Origin: Nitrospirota bacterium
GTDB lineage: Bacteria > Nitrospirota > Thermodesulfovibrionia > Thermodesulfovibrionales > UBA1546
DNA: 52,422 bases
Direction of reading: 5' to 3'
Assembly: GCA_016208915.1 (NCBI GenBank)
Contig: JACQXE010000026.1
Location: 1 to 52,422, forward strand
Within the stretch, counting starts at the first letter, position 1; every line of letters starts with the position of its first letter. A model generated the notes under the pieces. It did no database searches. It saw only the letters and a list, made by a program, of their open reading frames with translations, and had not been told where the DNA came from. This document shows, piece by piece, positions 30,783 to 38,805 of this stretch. A program made the position numbers and the translations under genes.

Positions 30783-32024
30783 TCATTTGTTTTTGATCTT
30801 ATCAAAACCGAATATCGCCAGAAAGATCAGCGCTGAGATAAATGCTGTAGACATGCCGTAATAGAAAGTCGCGTGAGGGCCAAACCTGTCCCACAGATAA
30901 CCGCCGACAACACTCGCGGGAAGCACCGCCAGCCCGACAAACGTATTATAAATCCCGTATGCAGTGGCCTTGCATTCCGCGGGTATTATTGATCCGAGGT
31001 ATGCCTTTTGGATCCCCTCTGTAAGGCCCATAAATACGCCGTAGAGAAGAAACAATCCCCAGATATGGCTCTGCTCTTTTGACACGGCAAAGCCCCAGTA
31101 AACAAAACCAAAAAGAATGAAGCCGGAAAGTATGATCCTTTTTCTTCCGATCCTGTCTGATAGAATTCCCGCTGGCATGGCTGTAAGGGCATAGACAAGA
31201 TTAAAGAAAAGATAAAGCACCGGTATCTGCGTTTCTTTTATGCCGACACTTGTCGCCTTCAGGATTAAAAACACGTCGCTTGAATTGCCGATGGCAAAGA
31301 GGGTCGCGACAGCTACAAATGTTTTGTATCTCCAGTCAAAATGAGAGCCAAAGTGCAATAGTGCAGAAGTGCCGGGCTGTTGGACCTTTGGACTTCCAGT
31401 CTCTTGAACTTTTGTACTTTTGCTCTTCTGTGCTTCTGCTCTTTCGTGTTCTTTTATAAAAAATAAAATTACCAGAACCGCAATTATTCCCGGTATCATT
31501 GAAAGCCAGAACACGAGACGGTAATTGCCGGAAAAAAGTGAGAGTATGATGAAGGCAGCCGCGGGACCCGCAACCGCTCCCAATGTATCCATTCCTCTAT
31601 GAAATCCAAATGAACGCCCGAGTTCAGCGCGTGGAGTGGACTCTGCGATTATCGCGTCTCTCGGAGCGCCCCTTATGCCCTTGCCGAACCTGTCAATAAA
31701 GCGAAAGGTAAGCACATGGCCCCATGCAGTTGAAAGCGCGATTACCGGCCGGCTCAATGCCGAGATGCCGTAGCCTGCAACCATGAGGACCTTTCTTTTG
31801 CCCATCCTGTCCGAGAGCCAGCCTGAAAAGACCTTCAACAGACTGGCAGTGCTCTCCGCTATTCCTTCGATGAGCCCGATAACAGATTTGTTGACACCAA
31901 GCACGGAACTCAGAAATATCGGCACCAGCGGGTATATCATCTCGGAGCTGAAGTCCATAAAAAAACTTACCAGCCCCGTGAAAAATACGTTCCTGTTCAA
32001 ACCAAGGATTTTTTTGGATGGCAT
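30783..32024 (-). CDS. MFS transporter with low-complexity insert in the central loop
   Basis: A 413-residue major facilitator with about 12 helices and the loop motif GWLSDRMGKRK between helices 2 and 3; its duplicate GILSDRIGRKR is in the second half. It resembles drug or small-molecule exporters of the type often labelled 'MFS transporter', and its substrate cannot be predicted. The central cytoplasmic loop after helix 6 (about residues 194-228) contains QKSKSTKVQETGSPKVQQPG and further low-complexity sequence, derived from a short repeated DNA element, where relatives have a short loop. The ATG has no strong ribosome site. Confidence 0.88.
   Translation of the reverse strand: MPSKKILGLNRNVFFTGLVSFFMDFSSEMIYPLVPIFLSSVLGVNKSVIGLIEGIAESTASLLKVFSGWLSDRMGKRKVLMVAGYGISALSRPVIALSTAWGHVLTFRFIDRFGKGIRGAPRDAIIAESTPRAELGRSFGFHRGMDTLGAVAGPAAAFIILSLFSGNYRLVFWLSMIPGIIAVLVILFFIKEHERAEAQKSKSTKVQETGSPKVQQPGTSALLHFGSHFDWRYKTFVAVATLFAIGNSSDVFLILKATSVGIKETQIPVLYLFFNLVYALTAMPAGILSDRIGRKRIILSGFILFGFVYWGFAVSKEQSHIWGLFLLYGVFMGLTEGIQKAYLGSIIPAECKATAYGIYNTFVGLAVLPASVVGGYLWDRFGPHATFYYGMSTAFISALIFLAIFGFDKIKNK
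31347..31445. repeat. Repeat-derived low-complexity insert inside the MFS gene
   Basis: Plus-strand units such as GGACCTTTGGACTTCC and GAACTTTTGTACTTTTGC alternate with CTTCTGTGCTTCTGCTC and AGTGCAATAGTGCAGAAGTG, making imperfect direct and inverted repeats. On the minus strand they encode Lys-Ser-Thr-Lys-Val-Gln-type peptides in frame. This is the second in-frame repeat insertion in the window. Confidence 0.65.
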
Positions 32025-32062
32025 ATTAAATCATATTATTAAAACAACGCAAAATGTAAGTT

Positions 32063-32142
32063 ACCACAGAGACACGGAGACACAGAGAAAATAAAAACCA
32101 AAATTATTCTTGATCTTCTCCGTGCCTCAGTGACTCAGTGGT
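32063..32142. repeat. Dispersed inverted repeat, family C copy 2
   Basis: ACCACAGAGACACGGAGA at 32063 onward and the facing arm TTCTCCGTGCCTCAGTGA to 32142 pair over about 27 bases with a few mismatches, separated by an AT-rich spacer. It is the same type as 15519-15597. It lies between the antiporter and MFS genes. Confidence 0.85.
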
Positions 32143-32161
32143 TTTTCACAATTACTTTGAA

Positions 32162-33343
32162 TCATCCTTTTTCCAAAAACTTTTCTCCTGTGACATTCAT
32201 GGCGATTGCGCCTATCGGAGCGGTAAATAGTATTGACAGGACGGCAACGGCAAGGATTATTTCTCCTGATCTGACCCCGATGGAAAGAGGCACCGCGCCG
32301 ATCGCGGCCTGGACTGTCGCCTTTGGAATATACGCGACCATGCAGAAAAGTTTCTCCCTGAAATTCAGTCCGGTTCTTATCAGCGATATATATGTCCCGG
32401 CAGACCTTGCCATTAATCCGAGAAATATGACTGCCGCTCCTGCCAGTCCCGCATCCAATGCCACATGAATATTGACCTGAGTTCCAACAAGAACAAAAAG
32501 AAGAATCTCCGCGAACACCCATATCTTGCCGAGCTTCCGGGATATCTTATGGGCCATGGGTTCTGATTTCTCAAGAATGATGAAACCTATTGCTATGACA
32601 CCGGAGAGCGCGGAGATGGAGACAAAAGGCTTGACCGCCTTTTCAAGCCATGTAAGCAGTATAGCTGTCCCGATGACGATCATGCCTTTCTTGGTGGCCC
32701 TCGGCTCGTATATCTCAAATATCATGTATAACGCAAATCCTGTTACAATTCCGGCAGTAATGCCAAGGGTCATGGAAACCGGGACATCTAAAAGCTTCAT
32801 CAGGATGTTTGTGCTTTCACCCTCATACATCCCGATCAACGCCGAGAAGATAACGATCACGAATACATTATCAAGAGAGGAAGAGGCGAGTAATAAAGTG
32901 GGTATCCCCTTTTTCGTCCCCCTGTCGTCCTCAATGAATTTTATCATCGAAGGCACCACAACCGCGGGAGATACCGCCGCGACTACTGAACCTAAAATAG
33001 CGGCTTCAATAGGGCTTACATGAAAAAAGAAGGGGGCAATCAATGCCACGAATGCGCCTTCAAAAACCGCGGGGACAAAACCTACCAGCAAAGCCCTCTT
33101 CCCTACCCTGTTCAGGGTCTCTCTTTTTGTGGCAAACCCCGCCCGCAGAAGAATGACTATTAACGCTATCATCCTGAAATCAGATGACACCTTTATTACA
33201 GCAGGATCTATCAGATCTAAAACATACGGGCCTGCAAGAATTCCGGCGAACAGCATACCGATGATTCCCGGAAGCCTGATCCATCTGAAAAGATAATCCG
33301 ACAGCAAACCCAGGATGATTATGAGGGCCAGACTTATCGCCAA
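32162..33343 (-). CDS. Cation:proton antiporter (Na+/H+ exchanger family)
   Basis: A 393-residue, about 12-helix membrane antiporter of the monovalent cation:proton antiporter superfamily, exchanging Na+ or K+ for H+. Visible landmarks are LPGIIGMLFAGILAGPYVLD, SVVAAVSPAVVVPSM, ASSSLDNVFVIVIFSALIG (the Asp/Asn of the unwound-helix ion site) and FVLVGTQVNIHVA. No C-terminal RCK/TrkA domain is present. The start is TTG at 33343, supported by GGAGG eight bases upstream and the absence of a nearer ATG. The direct neighbours are unrelated, and it may be monocistronic. Confidence 0.9.
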   Translation of the reverse strand: MAISLALIIILGLLSDYLFRWIRLPGIIGMLFAGILAGPYVLDLIDPAVIKVSSDFRMIALIVILLRAGFATKRETLNRVGKRALLVGFVPAVFEGAFVALIAPFFFHVSPIEAAILGSVVAAVSPAVVVPSMIKFIEDDRGTKKGIPTLLLASSSLDNVFVIVIFSALIGMYEGESTNILMKLLDVPVSMTLGITAGIVTGFALYMIFEIYEPRATKKGMIVIGTAILLTWLEKAVKPFVSISALSGVIAIGFIILEKSEPMAHKISRKLGKIWVFAEILLFVLVGTQVNIHVALDAGLAGAAVIFLGLMARSAGTYISLIRTGLNFREKLFCMVAYIPKATVQAAIGAVPLSIGVRSGEIILAVAVLSILFTAPIGAIAMNVTGEKFLEKG

Positions 33344-33368
33344 GTAATAAACCTCCGAACATTAAAAA

Positions 33369-33430
33369 ACTCCTACAACCCCCACTCGCTCCCCCTTGCT
33401 AAGAGGGGAGAGAAAAGGGGTGGCAGGAGT
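33369..33430. repeat. Inverted repeat related to the korA insert
   Basis: ACTCCTACAACCCC and GGGGTGGCAGGAGT form outer arms (12 of 14 paired), with an inner CTCCCCCTT...AAGAGGGGAG hairpin. Layout and C/G-run character resemble the repeat inside korA. The rest of the 33344-33592 gap shows nothing recognisable. Confidence 0.6.
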
Positions 33431-33592
33431 CATCATTCCCTGATCAACGGGACGGTTATAAAGCGAACTCCATCGCTTGCGGCTTAGGATAACAAAACCC
33501 GGAAGTTATTTCAAAATATTTTTACTCCGGCTTATACCTTAAAGCGGACTGCTCTTCCGCAGGCTGCGATATCATCCGAGCCGTGATAAAAC

Positions 33593-34450
33593 TTACTCAA
33601 AGATTGCTTTTTCCATATTATAGGTCTCTTCAATATTTTTAACTAAAGTATTCAGCCTGTCTTTATGCAAGTTAAGAAAAACTGCTGAAGGGAGTTTGTA
33701 CAATTCGATTGTGTCGTCAGGGTCCCTGTAACCTATTCCCAGGACCTTGCAAATATAGTCGGCAAGGTTTGCAATAGCGATCCCTTTTGCAATTAAGGGA
33801 TCTTCAATATCTGGAAATTTTATGCCCTTCAAATGGTGGTTTTTCAGAATTTCCACAAGGAGAGGCGAGAACCCCCACTTCTCAACAACTCCTGAGCCGA
33901 TCTCGGCATGGTTATATCCATATATCTCTTCTTCGGCGGCCACCGAGTCAGCTCCTTCATTGTAAATTTTCATTATCACCTCGGCAAAGATATCCGGCGT
34001 CTCGTTATTCATCACAACTTTTCCAAAATCATGCATGAGACCGCCTATGAATGAAACCTCTACTATTTCAGCGCTGAAGCCGGCAGAGATTGTTTTAGCG
34101 GCAATAGCAGCTCCGACCGAATGGTCCCATAATATCTTTTCTTTCATTCCGAAATTTTTATATAACGATCTTGTCGAAACAGACAGGACCAGGCTTCTGA
34201 TGGTTTTAAATCCAAGTATCAGGATAGCCTGATGAAGGCTGGTGACTTCCTGCCTTAAGCCGTATAACGCGCTGTTTGATATTTTTAAAACCCTTGCCGC
34301 GATTGTCTGGTCCTTTTCTATAATATTGGTAAGATCATCAATGGTGCAGCTTTCATCTTTCAAGGTCTCAAGCACCTTCCTCGCCACAAACGGAAGGACC
34401 TTGAGGTCTCCAACCTTTTTGATAAGCTCGTCTTTTGAAATATTATCCAT
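33593..34450 (-). CDS. HDOD domain signalling protein
   Basis: A 285-residue protein almost wholly an HDOD domain, with LPFVARKVLETLKDES, DQTIAARVLKISNSALYGLR, SLHQAILILGFKTIRSLVLS and GLMHDFGKVVMN. HDOD domains are non-catalytic relatives of HD phosphohydrolases in signalling proteins, although an HD pair is still visible here. The longer frame begins at TTG 34483; ATG 34450 with GGAGGT five bases upstream is clearly better. Role is unknown; the c-di-GMP-rich context suggests regulation. Confidence 0.9.
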   Translation of the reverse strand: MDNISKDELIKKVGDLKVLPFVARKVLETLKDESCTIDDLTNIIEKDQTIAARVLKISNSALYGLRQEVTSLHQAILILGFKTIRSLVLSVSTRSLYKNFGMKEKILWDHSVGAAIAAKTISAGFSAEIVEVSFIGGLMHDFGKVVMNNETPDIFAEVIMKIYNEGADSVAAEEEIYGYNHAEIGSGVVEKWGFSPLLVEILKNHHLKGIKFPDIEDPLIAKGIAIANLADYICKVLGIGYRDPDDTIELYKLPSAVFLNLHKDRLNTLVKNIEETYNMEKAIFE

Positions 34451-34608
34451 TCCGACCTCCGCAATAATTCTACTACATATCAAAATTACTATCTTCCCAA
34501 TGAAAAATCAACGTTATTTTTTTACCTGGATTTTTTACTTAGCATACAGAATCTTCTATCTATCTTTTAGGGATTATCTCCGAATGTTCCTAAGATAAAC
34601 TTGACCGG

Positions 34609-34660
34609 TCTCGTAACGTTATCTCGAAATAATGTTATCCGAGAAACACTGACTCAGTGT
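34609..34660. other. Hairpins downstream of the DUF5989-SxtJ-carbamoyltransferase genes
   Basis: TCTCG...CGAGA with internal TAAC/GTTA pairing (34606-34644) and the 15-base palindrome ACACTGACTCAGTGT (34646-34660) lie just past the end of the minus-strand operon. They may serve as terminator or 3' stabiliser, but no good T-run is present. Confidence 0.4.
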
Positions 34661-34685
34661 GAATTATCTATAAGACCCGGAAAGA

Positions 34686-34844
34686 TTAAAACAATGTATA
34701 AATAAACGGCGCCACTGCGGATGTTTCGGTAAAAACAATTAATGCGCCTAATAAAACGAGGAAAATGACTATTGGCGCTAACCACCATTTCTTCCTGACT
34801 CTCAGAAAATCCCAGAATTCCTTGAAGATTGCAAGCTTGCTCAT
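34686..34844 (-). CDS. DUF5989 small membrane protein
   Basis: A 52-residue protein starting MSKLAIFKEFWDFLRVRKKW with a single hydrophobic helix (WWLAPIVIFLVLLGALIVFT) and the ending SAVAPFIYTLF. It closely fits DUF5989, which is regularly found beside SxtJ and NodU-type carbamoyltransferase genes, exactly as here. It is the last gene of that three-gene group. GGAGGG lies upstream of its ATG. Its function is unknown; it may anchor or assist the carbamoyltransferase at the membrane. Confidence 0.85.
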   Translation of the reverse strand: MSKLAIFKEFWDFLRVRKKWWLAPIVIFLVLLGALIVFTETSAVAPFIYTLF

Positions 34845-34890
34845 ATATGACTTTCCCTCCTTTTATTGATTAATAAATATCTTCAGATAT

Positions 34891-35307
34891 TTAAAATTGT
34901 CTTTCATAATCATTTTTGTTGTTTACTTTTTGCTCCCTGTAGTTCCAGTAACTTTTTTTAGAGCCGTCCATTTTAACATCAAGAAAATGCTTCCCAAATA
35001 TTTTTGCGAGTATCCCGGTTGCCGTAAAAACCACATAAAACAGGATACTCAATATAACCCTTGTCATAAACCAGCCGAGGATTACCGCAAAGGTCATCCA
35101 GGCTTTTTGCAGAGGCCTTAACAAGGCAGGCAGAGTTAATCCGAGTATGATGAATACCAGAGAAACTATAACAAAATACAAATAGTAGTCCCTGCCCCGC
35201 CATAATAATAGTCCTCCTAACAATCCTAATGCAATGCCGATTGTTAAACCAAACTGGCGCAGGTCTTTCTTTTCACTTTTGATGTTTTTTATTTCTTCAA
35301 TAAGCAT
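34891..35307 (-). CDS. SxtJ-family membrane protein
   Basis: A 138-residue membrane protein with three to four helices: residues 22-42, 44-65, and 73-105 as one or two helices. RQFGLTIGIALGLLGGLLLW and the central FIILGLTLPALLRPLQKAWM are typical of the SxtJ family, named from the saxitoxin cluster but widespread next to carbamoyltransferases. It starts seven bases after the carbamoyltransferase stop with AGGT upstream, so the two are co-translated. Its role in the family has not been established to my knowledge. Confidence 0.85.
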   Translation of the reverse strand: MLIEEIKNIKSEKKDLRQFGLTIGIALGLLGGLLLWRGRDYYLYFVIVSLVFIILGLTLPALLRPLQKAWMTFAVILGWFMTRVILSILFYVVFTATGILAKIFGKHFLDVKMDGSKKSYWNYREQKVNNKNDYERQF

Positions 35308-35314
35308 GATTTAC

Positions 35315-37132
35315 CTAATCAAGTTCAAACTCTTTAAGCCAGTCAACATCCTTTTCTAGGGGTTTTTGGTCTTTTTTATCCAGGAGAAAGTTTCCCGCAA
35401 TTAAATAATCCATGTTGGTGCGCATGAAACAAAGATAGGCATCCTCAGGAGTGCATACAATCGGTTCTCCTCTTACATTAAAAGAGGTATTAATAATTAC
35501 AGGACAACCGCATTTTTCATCAAACTTTTTTATCATACGATAGTATAAAGGATTGGTTTCTTCATCAACAGTCTGAATCCTCGCGGAATAATCAACATGC
35601 GTGATAGCCGGTAAGGTGGAACGGGTAACATGCAGTTTATCAAGACCGAACAACTTTTCCTCTTCGTCCGTCATCTGCCTCTGAAGAGACTTTTTTACCG
35701 GGGCAACTAAAAGCATGTAAGGGCTTTCCCTGTCTATTTCAAAAAAGTCCGACACTCTTTCTTTTATCACAGAAGGCGCAAAGGGCCTGAAGCTTTCACG
35801 GAACTTTATTTTGATATTCATTACTTCCTGCATTTTGGCGGAGCGTGCGTCCCCGATTATTGACCTTCCGCCCAAGGCGCGCGGTCCAAACTCCATTCTT
35901 CCCTGAAACCATCCGATAACTTTTTCATCGGCTATCAGGCCGGAGATCTTTTCGGGAATTTCGTCATCACTAAGTTCGGTGTAGGGTATATTGTTTTTCA
36001 TGAGATAATTCTCAATGTATTCTTTCTTAAATTCCGGCCCAAGATACGAACCATGCTGAGAGTCCTTTTTCCCGTCTGCAAGCCTGCTGTTTCCCAGGTA
36101 CTGATGCCATGTAAACAAGGCAGCTCCCAAGGCCCCGCCGGCATCCCCTGCAGCAGGCTGAATCCAGATGTTCTCAAAGGGACCTTCTCTCATGATCTTC
36201 CCGTTTCCGACACAGTTCAGAGCAACACCACCCGCCAAACATAAATTTTTCTGTCCGGTTTCCTTATAAATATGGCGGGACATGCGCAACATCACTTCTT
36301 CTGTCACCTCCTGCACGGACCGGGCAAGGTCCATCTCCCTTTGTGTTAACTTTGATTCGGGTTTCCGGGGAGGCCCGCCAAAAAGTTTGTCAAATCTGCC
36401 ATTGGTCATTGTCAAACCGACACTGTAATTAAAATATTCCATATTCATCTTAAAGGAGCCATCTGCTTTCAAATCCATTAACTCATTAAATATCAGATCC
36501 TTAAACTTTGGTTCGCCGTACGGGGCCAGGCCCATGACCTTATATTCTCCTGAATTGACCTTGAACCCCGTGTAGTATGTAAAAGCAGAATAAAGTAAAC
36601 CAAGTGAATGAGGGAATTGAATATCCGCAATAATGTTTATTGTATTGTCTTTACCAACACCATAACTCGCTGTTGCCCATTCACCAACCCCGTCAATTGT
36701 AAGAAAAGCCGCTTCCTGAAAAGGTGAAGGGAAGAAGGCAGATGCAGCGTGAGATTCATGATGCTCCGGGAAAATGATCTTTCCTTCATAGCCGAGTTCC
36801 CTTCCAAGAAGCTCTTTCATCCACAGTTTTTGTTTTATCCAGAGGGGAAGGGCCTTGATAAAAGACTTGATGCCTAAAGGAGCATAGGCAAGGTATGTTG
36901 ATAATAAACGTTCAAATTTTATGAAAGGCTTATCATAGAAAGCAACAAAATCCAAATCGCTGACACTTAACCCGGCATATTGCAAGCAGTAATTACTGGA
37001 ATGCTTTGGAAAAGAATAATCGTGCTTCTTGCGGGTAAATCTCTCTTCCTGCGCGGCCGCAATTATTTTGCCGTCCTGCACTAAACTGGCTGCGCTGTCA
37101 TGATAGAATGCTGAGATGCCAAGAATGTTCAT
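35315..37132 (-). CDS. NodU/CmcH-family carbamoyltransferase
   Basis: A 605-residue O-carbamoyltransferase of the NodU/CmcH/TobZ family, transferring a carbamoyl group from carbamoyl phosphate, via ATP, to a hydroxyl. The Kae1-like N-terminal domain opens MNILGISAFYHDSAASLVQD and shows the metal site HHESHAASAFF (H124, H125, H128), GVGEWATASYG and the sugar-kinase-like GGVALNCVGNG. The C-terminal domain has GRMEFGPRALGGRSI and FNVRGEPIVCTPEDA. All hallmarks are present, so it should be active. The acceptor is unknown; the surrounding glycosyltransferase, methyltransferase and radical SAM genes suggest a surface glycolipid or polysaccharide. Confidence 0.95.
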   Translation of the reverse strand: MNILGISAFYHDSAASLVQDGKIIAAAQEERFTRKKHDYSFPKHSSNYCLQYAGLSVSDLDFVAFYDKPFIKFERLLSTYLAYAPLGIKSFIKALPLWIKQKLWMKELLGRELGYEGKIIFPEHHESHAASAFFPSPFQEAAFLTIDGVGEWATASYGVGKDNTINIIADIQFPHSLGLLYSAFTYYTGFKVNSGEYKVMGLAPYGEPKFKDLIFNELMDLKADGSFKMNMEYFNYSVGLTMTNGRFDKLFGGPPRKPESKLTQREMDLARSVQEVTEEVMLRMSRHIYKETGQKNLCLAGGVALNCVGNGKIMREGPFENIWIQPAAGDAGGALGAALFTWHQYLGNSRLADGKKDSQHGSYLGPEFKKEYIENYLMKNNIPYTELSDDEIPEKISGLIADEKVIGWFQGRMEFGPRALGGRSIIGDARSAKMQEVMNIKIKFRESFRPFAPSVIKERVSDFFEIDRESPYMLLVAPVKKSLQRQMTDEEEKLFGLDKLHVTRSTLPAITHVDYSARIQTVDEETNPLYYRMIKKFDEKCGCPVIINTSFNVRGEPIVCTPEDAYLCFMRTNMDYLIAGNFLLDKKDQKPLEKDVDWLKEFELD

Positions 37133-37191
37133 AAGATTTTCTTATAGTTTATCATGCAATAATCTTTTTTAGCCATAACTACAAAGTTTCA

Positions 37192-38793
37192 TCAAAAGTT
37201 CCAGTGCAGCGGGTTTCTTTTATCACTGCTCGTATGCGAGTCAATAATTTTTCCACTCAGATCATAGAGATAAACTGCGGGGCCGTCATTCTCGATGAAA
37301 TCAAGTTGCTTCCCTATTGTATTCAAATAGTATTCAAAGAATATCCTTTCATCAATTCCTTTATGAAGCAACGGGGTATAAGTAAAAAGCATCCATACCC
37401 TGTTTTTACCCTGGAGTTTATTAATGTCATTCGTATACACTCTGAGATAGTCAGGAGAAAACGCCCACTGATTATCCTTATCTCCTGCATAATCCCCGAC
37501 AATATAATCACCATCCCTAAAGTCATATCTCTTTGAGTAGTATGTGAATGCAGGATGTACACGATAATGAAGATACAGCACATCTCCGTCCTGCCAGTTT
37601 TTCCTGATATAGTTCAGTACCGGTTTTACCTCTTCATGTTCAAGAGAAACAGGCTTGTATAAATGGAGGCTTGCTGCAAGGATGGGGTGGAAAAATAATA
37701 GTCCGATCAAAAGAGTTTTAATTACATGCATATTTTGACTGGTTTTTTCGCCAATTTCTTCAATTCCCTCTGAGATAAAAAATAGAAGAGACGGCATCAA
37801 AAACAATATAATTCTCTGCTTAAACGCATATAAAGAAAGACCGGACGCAATAAGGACCAAAGGTAACGGTGATATTAATATAAAAAACTTGTGTCTTTCT
37901 TTTAAAGCCATAGAGTAGCAGCCGACGAGGAATAGAAACGCTGCGATGCTGCCTGCATAATAAAAACCAGCTGTCTCCTCGAACATGTTAAAGAAGGCCG
38001 TGATATACCACCTCATGTCAGAGAAGGAGGCCGGGGGGAAAGGCATAAAACATTCTTCTCCTCTGGCGGCATTCAGCATATATTCATTAGTTAACTTACT
38101 AAGATAAAACAGATAATGAGCGGCAAAGCCTGCTATCCAGAACAAGAAGATCAGCAAGAGCTGAATAACTTTTTTCCGGTCCTTTAATGTCAGCGCTGAT
38201 ACAATCAGGACAGTCCCTACACCTGCCAAAACAAATACAGAAGGACTTGAAAACCATACTACTACAGACCCGAGTACTCCAAACGTAATGATATGAGCAA
38301 ATGTTAATGCTTTTGACCGGATGTGAATTGCTGCCATAAACAGCAGTAAGGCTGAAGCTATATCAATTGTATAAGGCTTAACCTGCGCTGAATAGTAAAT
38401 CAAAGGTTCCAAGACGGCAAAAAAGACCAGTGCGATTGGAACAGCTTTGGGCTTAATATATTGTTTGGCCACTGAATAAAAGAGAAACAAAGACAGCACG
38501 CTGACTAAAAGCGGGATTAACCTCAGAGCATATTCGCTGTCACCAAGTGTCAGAGTAACAAGCTTTTCAATAATTAAAAACCCTGCTGGCGGGGTTGGAG
38601 TATAAATATCAGGCGGTGCTTTAAAGAAATCGGAAAATGACCTTCCAAGAATACCCGCTACGACGTCTCTTGCTTCATCAAGACAGAGGGAAGTATTGTG
38701 CAGGTATTGAACAACTCGGAAGATAATGCCGGAGGCAATAATAACCAACGGCAGTTTTTTGGAACCGGATAAGAAGCTCGATCTTTGAGACAT
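37192..38793 (-). CDS. GT-C membrane glycosyltransferase (PMT/ArnT-like)
   Basis: A 533-residue protein with about 11-12 helices and the GT39/GT83-type first periplasmic loop CLDEARDVV (D39, E40), where the acidic pair serves catalysis in GT-C enzymes, followed by PPDIYTPTPPAGFL. It should use a polyprenyl-phosphate sugar donor at the outer face of the inner membrane. Relatives glycosylate lipid A, proteins or lipids. It lies between the FAD protein and the carbamoyltransferase. The acceptor is unknown. Confidence 0.85.
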   Translation of the reverse strand: MSQRSSFLSGSKKLPLVIIASGIIFRVVQYLHNTSLCLDEARDVVAGILGRSFSDFFKAPPDIYTPTPPAGFLIIEKLVTLTLGDSEYALRLIPLLVSVLSLFLFYSVAKQYIKPKAVPIALVFFAVLEPLIYYSAQVKPYTIDIASALLLFMAAIHIRSKALTFAHIITFGVLGSVVVWFSSPSVFVLAGVGTVLIVSALTLKDRKKVIQLLLIFLFWIAGFAAHYLFYLSKLTNEYMLNAARGEECFMPFPPASFSDMRWYITAFFNMFEETAGFYYAGSIAAFLFLVGCYSMALKERHKFFILISPLPLVLIASGLSLYAFKQRIILFLMPSLLFFISEGIEEIGEKTSQNMHVIKTLLIGLLFFHPILAASLHLYKPVSLEHEEVKPVLNYIRKNWQDGDVLYLHYRVHPAFTYYSKRYDFRDGDYIVGDYAGDKDNQWAFSPDYLRVYTNDINKLQGKNRVWMLFTYTPLLHKGIDERIFFEYYLNTIGKQLDFIENDGPAVYLYDLSGKIIDSHTSSDKRNPLHWNF

Positions 38794-38805
38794 AATGTTC
38801 AGTGG

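Noticed and set aside
34646-34660. Palindrome ACACTGACTCAGTGT as a rho-independent terminator
   Set aside because: No adequate T-run follows on the minus strand; kept only as an unspecified hairpin.
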